A stretch of DNA of 64,000 nt from contig CP099841.1 in NCBI GenBank assembly GCA_030062745.1, forward strand, positions 20,835,398 through 20,899,397, given 5' to 3'. Positions 1-9,543 of this stretch are shown here, piece after piece. This DNA comes from Capitulum mitella (lineage: Eukaryota; Arthropoda; Thecostraca; Pollicipedomorpha; Pollicipedidae). The position numbers and the translations under genes are program-made. The notes beneath the pieces were generated by a model. The model saw only the letters and a list, made by a program, of their open reading frames with translations, ran no database searches and was not told the origin of the DNA. Each line of letters begins with the position of its first letter. The first letter of the stretch is position 1.

Positions 1-137
1 CAGAATTCGGCTCGACGGCTCGTCCGGGCCGGGCGCTCATAACTGTTAGCCGCTAATGAAGCCGTGACATGTGTAGATTTGTCCGCGCCGGGACCAGACG
101 GTCAGCTGTTTCACATCTCCGCCAGACTGCGACAGGC

Positions 138-505
138 CGCGCCCGGCTCCCGGCTCCCGGCTCCCGGCTGCTCCTGGCCCCCGGCTCCCGGCTCCTGTCT
201 CCCGGCTGCAGGCTCCCGGCTGCAGGCTCCCGGCCCCCGGTCTCCAGCTCCCGGTTCCCGGCTCCCGACTCCCGGCTGCAGGCTCCCGGCCCCGGCTCCT
301 GGCTCTCGGCTCCTGGCTCCTGGATCCTGGCTCCTGGATTCCGACTCCCGGCTCCTGGCTCCCGGCTCCTGGCTCCCGGCTCCTGGCCCCCGGCTCCCGG
401 TTCCTGGATCCTGATTCCCGACTCTTGGCTGCAGGCTCCCGGCTCCTGGCTCCCGGATGCTCCTGGCCCCGGCTCCTAGCTCCTGGCTCCTGGCTCCCAG
501 CAGCG
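138..505. repeat. 7-bp GC-rich minisatellite (CCCGGCT / CCTGGCT)
   Basis: About 50 degenerate copies of a heptamer CCCGGCT, with CCTGGCT and GCAGGCT variants, run without interruption. The repeat is open in several frames on both strands, which produces long proline/serine/glycine ORFs that are not genes. Confidence 0.9.
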
Positions 506-1454
506 GAGATCACGGCGGACCGGCTCCGTCTGGGCGGCGGCTCGTGCGGCCTCAGTTCGCTCAGCACGAGGTGACGTCCGGCCAGCCTGCCGGCTCTGGG
601 GACCGGCCGGCGCCGCCGGGGTCAGGAGTTGTCGCTCTTCTCAGTGTCGGCAGCGCCCACGCCTCCCGGCAGTCCAGACGGGCTGCTTATTTTGGGACGC
701 TGAGCGCCGCTCCTGTTCAAGAACGTTCTGATGCTGCTGCTGCTGGGATGGGTAACAGCAGCAACGTTCTCATGCTGGTGCTCTGAAGGCAGAATTGGGT
801 GTGCTGGGCTTTAATGACGCATCCGAGAAGTATATCTGTTCTGTTTTTTTCGGCATATCTGTGAACTAGTTAGCTCATTCGCTTTATCAAGCCTATTTTA
901 CGGAAGCTTGTATATGTATCCATGCATTTTGGCTCCTCAGAAACCACGATCATGCCGTGCCATTGTGGGCGTCTCGGTAGAGAGTCTCAAGCGTTGTAAG
1001 CGTTTTGTTTCCCAAGGTACGGCATTTCCCGGAGAAATGATCCAGAGTGGTCGTTGCGGGACTGTAACGGGATTTGATATTGCCGCCGGCCGTGGGACTG
1101 CTATGGCCGGCGCTTAGGGAGGCCGATTACATTCGGGATATTATGCCCCGACCGTGGAGCTGGAACGCCTTAGCCAGTCAGCCGCCGTGGATTGGAATTC
1201 CTCCGGTAGCCAAAACAGGGAGACTTATTGGAAAAGTTCTGGCTCGCAAAAATACAGACTTCTACGGGAGATCGATGGTGTAGCAAATCCTCGACACGCC
1301 GACTTATTCCTTTCTGGCTCGGCGGATTACATTTTGATCTCGCATTGTTGGGATTTCAAACGGTTGGTCGGTAAGTTTGGAGGGGAGTTGCCTGTTAGAT
1401 GGTTTAGTCTTTCTGGAAGCCGGCCTGATCTTCCCCGCTGGCGATAGCTGTTGA

Positions 1455-1985
1455 CTCATCAGGTGCGACAGTCACTGTGTGTCGTGTATTGCGGAGCTGG
1501 CGGGATGTGTCCGTTGACCGAGCGCCGACCTTCTGTGTACCTCAGGCTCTGAACGCGGCATACGTAACGGTCGCTGTGGTTTGGAAGATTGTGAGGTTGG
1601 CGGATGTGTCGGTTGTCTCGAAGCTGATCCGCTTTTTGATTATGAACTCGGCAGACGTAGTGGTCACTGTGTTGGAAGATGCTCCGGCTGATGAGACGCG
1701 GCAGTGGACTGGCGGCTGACCCGCTGTTTGGCTCTGGGCTCGGGATTTGCGGGTATGTGGTATATATATATATATATACATATATGATATACATATATAT
1801 ATATATATACACTATATATATATATAGATATATATAGTGTATATATATATATATACGTATATATATATATATACACTAAATATACATATAGTGGCGGCGG
1901 TGTGCTGGAGATGCTGAGGTTGATCCTCCGTTGGCTGGTAGCTGACCCACTGTCTTTCTCTGAACTCGGCAGGTGTGGCGGTCGT
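1455..1985 (+). repeat. Diverged ~95-bp repeats that include the EXT1 splice acceptor
   Basis: The block TGAACTCGGCAG followed by a GTGGTC-like segment occurs at the functional acceptor (1961-1985). It recurs as diverged copies near 1645 (TGAACTCGGCAG, ACGTAGTGGTC), 1549 (TGAACGCGGCA, TACGTAACGGTC) and 1455 (ATCAGGTGCGACAGTC). The first three copies are about 95 bp apart. A TA tract separates the last copy from the others. Confidence 0.5.
1760..1890. repeat. Interrupted (TA)n microsatellite with internal palindromes
   Basis: About 130 bp of TA dinucleotides are broken by short CA, GA and GTG interruptions. The blocks around TATAGTGTATATA are locally self-complementary and could fold back. 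The tract sits in the EXT1 intron about 80 bp upstream of the acceptor. Confidence 0.9.
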
Positions 1986-2041
1986 TTCCGGAGCGGATCG
2001 TGGGTTTCCCGGCCCGCTCGCACTACTGGGACGACGCCAAG
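1973..2041 (+). CDS. EXT1: EXT1 (tout-velu) exon A, glycosyltransferase family 64 domain
   Basis: EXT1 is a Golgi type II membrane glycosyltransferase. With EXT2 it polymerises the alternating GlcA and GlcNAc chain of heparan sulfate; the C-terminal GT64 domain acts as the alpha-GlcNAc transferase. This 23-codon exon begins [20 protein letters not shown], matching the EXT1 segment with PERIVGYPARSHFWD. It lies between acceptor AACTCGGCAG and donor AAG/GTGAGG. Four exons (1973-2041, 2558-2707, 3185-3285, 4035-4218) join in frame and supply roughly the last 168 residues. The upstream exons, with the DxD motif and the exostosin GT47 domain, lie outside the window to the left. The sequence follows EXT1 rather than EXT2: exon B has WGYTSKW where EXT2 has WKYESEW. 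Confidence 0.95.
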
Positions 2042-2557
2042 GTGAGGCCGGCGCCGCCGCCGCCGCCGCCGCCGCTGGACCGGTGCAGATCGTCTGGGCC
2101 CCCTCACACGCAGCCACTACGCGTATTCACGTTCGCGTTGAGTGGCAACGCTTGCTGCCCGTCTCAGGACGGCATCTCGGCTCGAGACTTCTCAGGATTT
2201 AATCGCAGATTATACGCTTGGATCGCAATCGCTGGTTTCGCTTCAACCCAAAATCCCGCAGTATTTCTGCGATGGTCATTGATATTCTTCTGAACTTACT
2301 GGTGTGCACTTTCATGCGCGTGCATATGTCCTTGTTGTAAACATATTTTGCCATGCAGTTCAGGCACACCTGCTTCAGCCATGCGTCAAACGCCGCGTTT
2401 CGATGAGCTGCTGTGTTGCATATCCAGGGATTACCAACCTTGTGATGTGTTGTACGGTGCGTTTTGGTATGTCTGTGAAAGCCTCGCGCTTTTGGTGGCT
2501 GGGAATGATGCTTGCGAAGAGCACTGTCATTAAGCGCGTTTTTCTCGTCTCGTCTAG
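2042..2557 (+). other. EXT1: EXT1 intron A-B
   Basis: The intron has donor GTGAGG and acceptor CTCGTCTAG. Apart from the CCG run near its donor, nothing recognisable is present. Confidence 0.9.
2051..2075 (+). repeat. (CCG)n microsatellite just inside the EXT1 intron
   Basis: Eight to nine GCC/CCG triplets start ten bases after the exon A donor. Confidence 0.85.
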
Positions 2558-2707
2558 GGCACGTGGGGCTACACATCCAAATGGCTGAACGACTACTCGA
2601 TGGTGCTGACGTCGGCGGCTATGTACCACCGCTACTACCACCAGCTCTACAGTGACTGGGCCTCGGACGTGCTCCACAAAACGGTCAATCAAGCGCAGAA
2701 CTGCGAG
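2558..2707 (+). CDS. EXT1: EXT1 exon B
   Basis: Fifty codons in phase 0. The peptide contains [20 protein letters not shown] and [15 protein letters not shown] and ends in VNQAQNCE. The family equivalent is [29 protein letters not shown]. The acceptor is CGTCTAG/GGC and the donor GAG/GTACGC. The final Cys-Glu, together with the Asp that opens the next exon, forms the conserved NCED element. In the related enzyme EXTL2 an acidic residue at this place is considered catalytic; this comes from family knowledge, not from anything measurable here. Confidence 0.96.
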
Positions 2708-3184
2708 GTACGCCAGCCGGACAAACTTCTGTCTGTCAGCCGGGGGCCGACGTGGTCGAAAGAGTGTCAGTGCGTTTCCAGCGTTCCGTAGATAATTTTG
2801 GATACGGCTTGTATCTGTATATGGCTGCAGATGCCGACATTGAGTTTTGGCGTGGGGTTGATGCTCGTGGTCGTCGACTGTAGTGCCATTGTGGAACAAC
2901 ATTGATGATTTTCTTCTCCAGTCGTGAATGATGGAAGGACTAGGTCACCGAAGAAAATGCTGCAGTAGCGAAGCACGGTCTGGCATTATTTCCAAGGACT
3001 AGAGTCTCTTACCAGTCACAAGCAGTGTGCAAAGAAGAACACCTTTGGGTCATGTGCCCTGGCTCCGAAGCCCGGTTTCTATCACGTCAGGTGTTCGCGC
3101 CGTGTCTGCTGTGTTCCGTCAGCTGTCAGATCTTTGTTCGGCTTGTGTTCGTGAGCCATGACGTCCACGGATCCTCTGTCGCAG
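2708..3184 (+). other. EXT1: EXT1 intron B-C
   Basis: The donor is GTACGC and the acceptor CTGTCGCAG. I see no other feature in it. Confidence 0.9.
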
Positions 3185-3285
3185 GACATCCTGATGAACT
3201 TCATCGTCAGCCACGCCACCCGCCGACCACCTATCAAGGTGACGCAGAGGAAGGGCTACAAGGAGATGACCGGTGGCCAGATGAG
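3185..3285 (+). CDS. EXT1: EXT1 exon C
   Basis: Thirty-three codons plus two bases. It starts [20 protein letters not shown], matching EXT1 [20 protein letters not shown], and continues [13 protein letters not shown]. It ends AG before the donor GTCAGT, a weak but valid GT donor. Joining to exon D restores an AGG arginine codon and the reading frame. Confidence 0.94.
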
Positions 3286-4034
3286 GTCAGTCGTCGTCGC
3301 TTCTGGGCGCAGAGACGGTTCTCGACCCTTACGCCTGGTGTCGCCTGGCAGCTTTCTTGGAGGGGAATGGGACCGCATAGTGGAGGCTATTGTGAAAGTT
3401 ATTTTGAACTCTTCGGCGCAAACATCCACTTGTATTGTTGCTGTTTCAGACTCCTTTAAGGCAGTGGATTTGTGGAAACCGTGTGATTGATATCTGGGTG
3501 TTATCCGCTGGAGCATTTATTCTTCAAGTTGCCGAAACGTGTGTGAATCGCCATTTGAAAGTAATTGTCGCGTAAAATTGTCTAGTGTCAAAATGAGAAT
3601 TTTAAATCGCCACATGATCCCTTTCCCGCAGATTGCGTACGGTCATGGGCTATTCATTCTTACCACTTGACATTCCGATAAAAGACGTTCTTAATCAAGT
3701 GAGCATGTGAATCCCGGACACCACTTTAATACCCAAATGACATGCCATGTTGGTGGAAGATCTATTGGTCACTTTTGACTGAATTTGATTGGATTTGTCG
3801 TTCCCTGACACCAGTTTTAGGACTGTCTGGTCCCAATGACTGCCCCCTCCCCCTATCGGTCTGTAGGTCAGCAGCGTTCCTGTTGTCGATGATGAACTTT
3901 CTCCACTTCCTAATTGTAGGCTGTGGGGTTATCACTGCCCTTGGCCGTTTGTCCTGTGCTCTCGTGGCTTTCTCCCCGCCTCGCCTCAGACTGAGCGCCG
4001 CCTCGCCGCTGACCGGGCACCATTTCGTCCGCAG
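3286..4034 (+). other. EXT1: EXT1 intron C-D
   Basis: A 749-bp intron with acceptor TTTCGTCCGCAG. No repeat or gene was recognised. Confidence 0.9.
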
Positions 4035-4218
4035 GCCGCCCTGGAGCGACCAGGAGCACTTCATGCAGCGGCACTCGTGCCTGAACACGTTCGCGGCCGT
4101 GTTCGGCTACATGCCGCTGCTGCGCTCGGCGGCCCGGCTCGACCCGGTCCTGTACCGGGACCCGGTGGCCGTCTGGCGGAAGCGCTACAGCCGGCTGGAG
4201 GCGGTGGCCGGACCGTAG
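4035..4218 (+). CDS. EXT1: EXT1 terminal exon D with stop codon
   Basis: One base completes the split arginine, then 60 codons and TAG. The peptide contains WSDQEHFMQRHSCLNTFAAV and FGYMPLLRSAARLDPVLYRD, then KRYSRLEAVAGP and the stop. EXT1 proteins have [21 protein letters not shown], then [20 protein letters not shown] and a short tail, so the length and end agree with the family. The GC content of this exon is much higher than that of the introns. No clear AATAAA follows nearby. Confidence 0.95.
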
Positions 4219-5125
4219 CCAGTCCGGGCGGCTCCCATATCAGCGGTCCAAGCCCGGCCGAGCGGCCGGCGCGCCGCTCGGCCGCCCTCCGGCGGTGTTT
4301 TTATACTCGGCCCGTGTCGGCAGGTGTTGGCCGCCGCTGGCTGCAGCCGGCAGACGGCCGGCGGCGACCTGTTTCTGATTTTTTTTTTTAATGATGCACG
4401 CGGATGATGTTTTTAGCGGTCGTGTCGAGGGGGTAGCCTGTTGTAATTATTTACTTTCAATGGCGTTCGTACACTGCCGCAGGCGCCTGTTGTGAACCTT
4501 GCGATGTTGATGCCCAGCCTGATGTGCCATATCGATTCCTACATATGCTGAAGGCCATATCAGTGTGTTATGTCGTCGGTGGACGCACGTCCTCCCGCCA
4601 GTTTGGAATACCTATAAAATCGACTGCTTTCGGCCAACTATTACAGAGATCGAACTTGTCCCACTGTTTTGACCGCCGTCGAGACTTCAGCGATATCGTG
4701 TTGAACGAGCTTTGTTTCGCGCTTAGGACAGTGCTCAAGATTTTGATAGAAGTTTTCCGTTGCCAACTTCGTTGAACTTACTGGGTGTGTTTTACGTCAT
4801 TGCTGCGATCTCCAGTGCCATAGTCCGACTGCGCGCTGCTTGTTCTCTGATCGGTGTCTTCCCCCCTCTCCCTCCCTCGTTCTTGGCCTCTATAGAGTGT
4901 TGTTGGAAAAAATGGGTCATCGGCTGCCCTGCTAAAACTAGCTTTAGCTGTCGCCGCAAACCACGCCAAAGATGACCTTCACCGGTCCTCGTTGCCCTGG
5001 TGCAGCGCCGGGTCTGTTTTGGCGATCTCGCCAGTCTGTCCTCCTCCGGTCGGCCTCGGTCCCGCCATTTCTCAGTGGTTGCCCTCTCCTGCCGCCGGCT
5101 CATGTTGGACGTCTCCGCCGTCCGG
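4219..5125 (+). other. EXT1 3' flank / probable 3' UTR
   Basis: Non-coding sequence follows the EXT1 stop. A ten-T run lies near 4380. I found no confident polyadenylation signal and no conserved coding sequence. Confidence 0.6.
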
Positions 5126-5757
5126 TCCGGTCCGCTCCTGCGCCGGGACAGAGTCGCTGGTCACGAGCCCGCGTCCTCTGCGACTCCCGCACCGGTGGGT
5201 CCGCTCCTGCGCCGGGACAGAGTCGCTGGTCACGGACAGGGTCGCTGGTCACGGGCCCGCGTCCTCTGCGGCTCCCGCATCGGTGGGTCCGCTCCTGTGC
5301 CGGGGCCCGCGTCCTCTGCGGCTCCCGCACCGGTGGGTCCGCTCCTGTGCCGGGACAGAGTCGCTGGTCACGGGCCCGCGTCCTCTGCGGCTTCCGCACC
5401 GGTGGGTCCGCTCCTGCGCCGGGACAGAGTCGCTGGTCACGGACAGGGTCGCTGGTCACGGGCCCGCGTCCTCTGCGGCTTCCGCACCGGTGGGTCCGCT
5501 CCTGTGCCGGGACAGGGTCGCTGGTCACGGGCCCCTGCGGCTCCCGCACGTGGTCCCTCCGGTGCGGGGACAGGGTCGCTCGGGCCCGCGTCCTCTGCGG
5601 CTCCCGCACCGGTGGGTCCGCTCCTGTGCCGGGACAGAGTCGCTGGTCACGGGCCCGCGTCCTCTGCGGCTCCCGCACCGGTGGGTCCGCTCCTGTGCCG
5701 GGACAGAGTCGCTGGTCACGGGCCCGCGTCCTCTGCGGCTCCCGCACCGGTCGGCCG
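5126..5757. repeat. 69-bp GC-rich minisatellite
   Basis: About nine complete or partial copies of a 69-bp unit carry GGGTCCGCTCCTG, GGGACAGAGTCGCTGGTCAC, GGGCCCGCGTCCTCTGCGG and CTCCCGCACCGGT in that order. The period is exact between 5601 and 5670. Internal deletions and a duplicated GGACAGGGTCGCTGGTCAC give length variants. Because 69 is 23 codons and no stop lies in the unit, both strands show long ORFs here that I do not consider genes. Confidence 0.93.
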
Positions 5758-7030
5758 GCTTCCTCTCCGCTGACGACAATACAGCAATACACCCCGCTCA
5801 TTGGCCCCCGACAGTCCATCAGGCGCGCTGGCTGCCGCTGCGCCCGTGTGAGGAGGCCGCGCGGTCCGGCCCGCCTGCAGCCCTCCCTGCCCGCCGACCC
5901 GCGCCAGAAGCCGTCCCGACACGGCGCCGCCGACGCTCCGTTAGCCGCCGTGCGCGCGCCGCGGGCGGTTATCGTGTCCCTGACCCGAGTCCGAGCGCTG
6001 CGGGGCCGTAGCGTTTCTTCTGCCCGCAGGAGGAGGGGTCAGAGCCCCGTGGGCCGCCCCAGCCGCCTCCTCCGGAGCGTGATTTTATACACAGTCGACT
6101 GTGTTCTCAGCGAGCGTGTCAGGGTGGCGCGGCGGCTGGGCGTGCCAGGCTGTTTTGTAAGTGTGATCGAGTGACTGTAGGCTCCTACGTGAAGTGCTGT
6201 GCATGCTGGGTATGTCGTAGCCCATGTGATGCGGTCCAGCGGTTGTACAATCATGGACGTACACGATTCACAAACTCACCAAGAAGATGGTCAATCATTC
6301 CTGGACTAATAAATGAATTCTCGAAAGAGCGTTAAGTTTCAGGAACAGTTCAAAATGTGTCAGGCGATGTTTTTCGGCGGACATAGAAATGTCCTTGGAT
6401 CTGGAAGAAAACATGTTTGTGCAGCGGCGTCCTTATGCTCGTTTATCCGTTTATGTGAAGGCCTTTCTGGGGTTCAGATATCGATGTTCATCGTTTGTGA
6501 AGATCGGATTGGGGTCTGTGCACGACGTCCCTTTGTTGACATTCCTGGAACGGCTGGATTGTAGACCCCACAGCCACTTGGTCGTCCTTCTCGCATACAA
6601 ATCTGCGCTAATGCTCGGAAGATGTCTATTCAATGCACGGTTTAACTGCCACCTTAAGCAGTCGTCCGTCCGACGCTGCGGAATAGGAAGCTTTCGCCGG
6701 CGGTGGATATTCCATGTCAAAGGCTGCTCCCAGAGGATCCTTCTACTTAAAGTCGGGTTGCATCGGCCAACAGCGCGCTTCCGCACCGCGCGCCGCGCTC
6801 CCACAGCACCGAGCCGAACTGCCACACACTACCACCCCAGGAGAGGTGCAAATTGACTGAACGTGCCGCTGAGGCCACCCCAGCGTGGTGGCGGGGTCCT
6901 CGAAATTCGAGTTTGCAGCGTGTCCGAACGAAAACTCGTAACAGGCTGTTTCGAGCGACCAGTGCAATAATGTACGCAGCGTTACCTGAAGCCTTTAATT
7001 AAATTCTTCGAGCGGGATGTTTACCACCGG
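5758..7030. other. Intergenic, nothing recognised
   Basis: The stretch between the 69-bp and 32-bp minisatellites shows no conserved coding sequence, RNA gene or mobile element that I can support. Confidence 0.6.
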
Positions 7031-7048
7031 CTCACCAGCGTCCGCCCG

Positions 7049-7320
7049 CTCACTGGCAGATCCCTCTGCACAGCCGGCCGTCGACTGGTGGATCCCTCTG
7101 CGCAGCTGGCCGCAGAGTGGTAGATCCCTCTCCACAGCTGGCCGCCGACTGGTAGATCCCTCTGCACCACTGGCCACCGACCGGTGGATCCCTTCGCACG
7201 GCTGGCCGCCGACTGGTGGATCTCTCCAGACAGCTGGCCGCAGAGTGGTAGATCCCTCTGCACCGCTGGCCGCCGACTAGGATCCCTTTGCACGGCTGGT
7301 GGATCCCTAGACACGGTCGG
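7049..7320. repeat. 32-bp minisatellite
   Basis: About eight degenerate copies of a 32-bp unit contain TGGATCCCTCTGC, ACAGCTGGCCGC and CGACTGG or AGAGTGG. Single-base variants are shared between distant copies. The unit is open in several frames, giving spurious ORFs. Confidence 0.9.
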
Positions 7321-8411
7321 CCGCTGGCCCTTGCTTGGTGCGTATCCTCGTGTGTCACGTGGTGCCAGATACCGCGAAAGCGCGCGCCGGATACCCGCTT
7401 CCAGGAACCAGTCCTCTGGCGGCTCCTGGATATCAGACGCAGTCCCGAGCAGAAAACGCCACACATGTAATGAAAGGAACGGCAGCCGAGATCAGTTCGG
7501 AGACCGGGGAATGAGACGGATTCAGGGCGAATCCCGGCATCGTTTGCCAATATCGGCCCGGAGCCGGCCACTGATTGATATCCAGGGTTAGCGGAGCCAA
7601 TACCGCGCCGGCGAGGTCGTAACGCGGCGGAAATTCAGACCGGGTATCCACAGAAACACTAAATACATTTCATAGATATAATGTGCGCGACTAAACGCAA
7701 GCGCAGGATCTTCCGAAGTTATTTTTTTAATACATTCCCTGGGCCAATGGGTCGCACTGAAGCCAATCCACGTAAGGAAATAGGGTCATTCAGGTTCTGG
7801 AACATTCCCAGCCACACGGCCGGTATTTATCCTGTGTGTACTGGCCTGTATGTTGTTCGTTCCTTTGCCACCACACTGGTCCGACCAAACGTCTCGTAAA
7901 CGCGAGCATGGTAAGGGTGATCGACAAGTTCTGTTCACTGGTTGTTTGTTCAATATTCGGAACGTTCCCAAGACTAGGTCGCATGACGCACCATGAGACA
8001 ACATATCGCCCAAAATCAGTGCTATTTCGGCCACAGCGTGATAATACCGTAAAACATCAGAGCACAACCATGCATCGTGCCACATCAGACATTACGATCA
8101 TTTAACGCCAACCGTCTTCTATAGTTCATATCCCCAATCCGTGGTAAAATCTCCACACAGCAGAATGCTGCATTTTTAACAAGCGGCACGGATTCACATA
8201 AATTGGAACCTGATGCAACGCGAACTCCCTGATGTTTCTGCCCCTTCCATAATATCACAGTACAAAAGTCTGGTCCTCCTCTCCTCTCCTCTCCTCCTCT
8301 AGAAAGGTCCTCCTCTCCAGAACTATTCAGTCTCCCAGACAGACAGGTGACACCGGCGCCCGGCCGGCCGTCAGGCCTGCGTGAGGCCGCCCAGGGGTGG
8401 TGGCGGCCCCG
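7321..8411. other. Intergenic between convergent EXT1 and PEX2
   Basis: No gene is supported. A CCTCT-rich microsatellite lies at about 8275-8330. The region should contain the PEX2 3' UTR next to 8411, but no polyadenylation signal was identified confidently. Confidence 0.6.
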
Positions 8412-8735
8412 TTAGCGCTCGCCGCCACCCCGCACGACCGGCACGGGCCGCAGCTGGTCCCGGGGCGAGTCCCGGCCGCAGGCGGCGCAGCGCAGCTGGT
8501 CCGGGCCGGCAGCCGCCTGCAGGCAGTAGTAGCAGCCCAGGTGGCAGCACCGCAGCAGGTGGGGCAGCACCGGCGGCTCGCCGCACCAGGCGCACCGCGA
8601 GCCGGCCGTCAGCAGCGGGGCGGCGCCCGCGGCGGCGGCGGCGGCCTCCGACCGGCCAGAGCCCGGCAGCAGGCGCAGCGCCGCCGTCCGCAGCTGCCGG
8701 AAGTCGATCAGCGGCAGCACGCAGAGCAGCAGCTC
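8412..8735 (-). CDS. PEX2: PEX2 terminal exon: peroxisomal E3 ligase RING domain
   Basis: PEX2 is a peroxisomal membrane RING protein. With PEX10 and PEX12 it ubiquitinates the import receptor PEX5 for recycling. This 108-codon exon opens ELLLCVLPLIDFRQL, matching human FLIFLLPLINVQKL at the same distance before the RING. After an alanine-rich linker comes a C3HC4 RING: CAWC, then LRCCHLGCYYC, then CAAC. The spacing and the phrase CGEPPVLPH follow human CGEWPTMPH. The stop is TAA at 8412-8414. The acceptor is CCGCAG/GAG, phase 0. The coding is very GC-rich. Three exons here cover roughly the last 235 residues of a protein that is about 305 in humans. Confidence 0.93.
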   Translation of the reverse strand, partial: ELLLCVLPLIDFRQLRTAALRLLPGSGRSEAAAAAAGAAPLLTAGSRCAWCGEPPVLPHLLRCCHLGCYYCLQAAAGPDQLRCAACGRDSPRDQLRPVPVVRGGGER

Positions 8736-9342
8736 CTGCGGCCCAGGCACGGGGCCGGTCAGGCGCCGCCAGAACAGCGCCACGGCAGGAACGGCGCGTA
8801 GCTCATCTCACAACGGGACATGGACCCAAGCAAGCCGGGTCTTTCAGAAGAAAACCTCTCGTCTCTGGACGGGACATGTTCACTGCAGCTGGCACCGCGC
8901 CAAGTTACAACAATGTGTACAAAGGCCTCACGTGATCCGTCGTCAGTATTCATTGCAGATGCAAGGTGAGAAGGGAGGCTCTGTGTGTTTGCATAGCTCA
9001 CTTGCTTTGCAAACATGCAAATGAACAGCGCTCTGCACACACTCCCGCACGACGTACCGCCATAGCATGCCCGCGCACGAAGCCGTGACCGCCATGTTTA
9101 AGAAAATGAATGTAGTAAGGTTTCCCGCACAGGAAAACATTTCGACCCTAGGACTCGAACAAATGTTCCCTGAAACGTGACGAAACCCGTGGTATTGCCA
9201 CACCATGCTAGGTAGGGTACACCAGATTTCACTGCACGGAACAAAAAGCTGCCAAAGGAATTCTGCTCGGTCGGCTGGCACGACACACCTCAGCTGGCCG
9301 GAGAGTGCGGTCCCCGATCCCCGGCAGGCTGCGCCGACTCAC
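8736..9342 (-). other. PEX2: PEX2 last intron
   Basis: A 607-bp intron on the minus strand with donor TCG/GTGAGT and acceptor GGGCCGCAG. No additional feature was seen. Confidence 0.9.
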
Positions 9343-9543
9343 CGACAGGCCGCGCCACAGGTGTTCGCGGGTCAGGTAGGTGTAGTTGGTCTCCGAGACC
9401 TGGTCGGCGGCGGCGCGCCGCTTCTCAAGAGACAGCAGCCGCTCCGGCAGCGTGGCGAACTGGCCGCTGCGCAGGAACAGTAACGTGTTGAGCAGTGCTG
9501 CCAGCCGGACCAGCAGCTCCGCGCCGTCCGCCGCCCGCAGCAG
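9343..9543 (-). CDS. PEX2: PEX2 middle exon
   Basis: Sixty-seven codons, phase 0 at both ends. The peptide begins LLRAADGAELLVRLAALLNT, followed by LLFLRSGQFATLPERLLSLE. Human PEX2 has [22 protein letters not shown]. It ends YTYLTREHLWRGLS, against human EYMNRELLWHGFAE, and joins directly to the next exon. The acceptor is TGTACAG/CTGCTG. The first bases of the exon, CTGCTGCGGGCGGCGGACG, are also part of the 56-bp repeat that fills the neighbouring intron, so several equivalent acceptors exist. I chose the one nearest the coding body because it gives the family alignment. Confidence 0.92.

Larger units (their letters stand above)
1..1972 (+). other. EXT1: EXT1 intron, 5' part (no exon seen)
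   Basis: The first EXT1 exon in the window starts at 1973 in the middle of the glycosyltransferase domain, so this stretch is the 3' part of the preceding intron. I looked for the expected upstream peptide (the acidic region ending near VDFAF in EXT1 proteins) and did not find it in any frame. The stretch holds a 7-bp GC-rich minisatellite, diverged copies of the acceptor region and an interrupted TA tract, listed separately. The remainder shows no recognisable gene. Confidence 0.7.

Noticed and set aside
5126-5757. CRISPR-like regular array
   Set aside because: Units are contiguous minisatellite copies without unique spacers, and the genome is eukaryotic. The same applies to the arrays at 7049, 9544, 37112 and 57171.
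4972-6174. 400-codon plus-strand ORF
   Set aside because: It is produced by the stop-free 69-bp minisatellite and GC-rich flanks; equally long frames exist in other phases and on the other strand, with no domain.
8381-8935. Plus-strand ORFs opposite the PEX2 RING exon
   Set aside because: Antisense shadow of a GC-rich real exon; Arg/Pro/Ala-rich with no domain.
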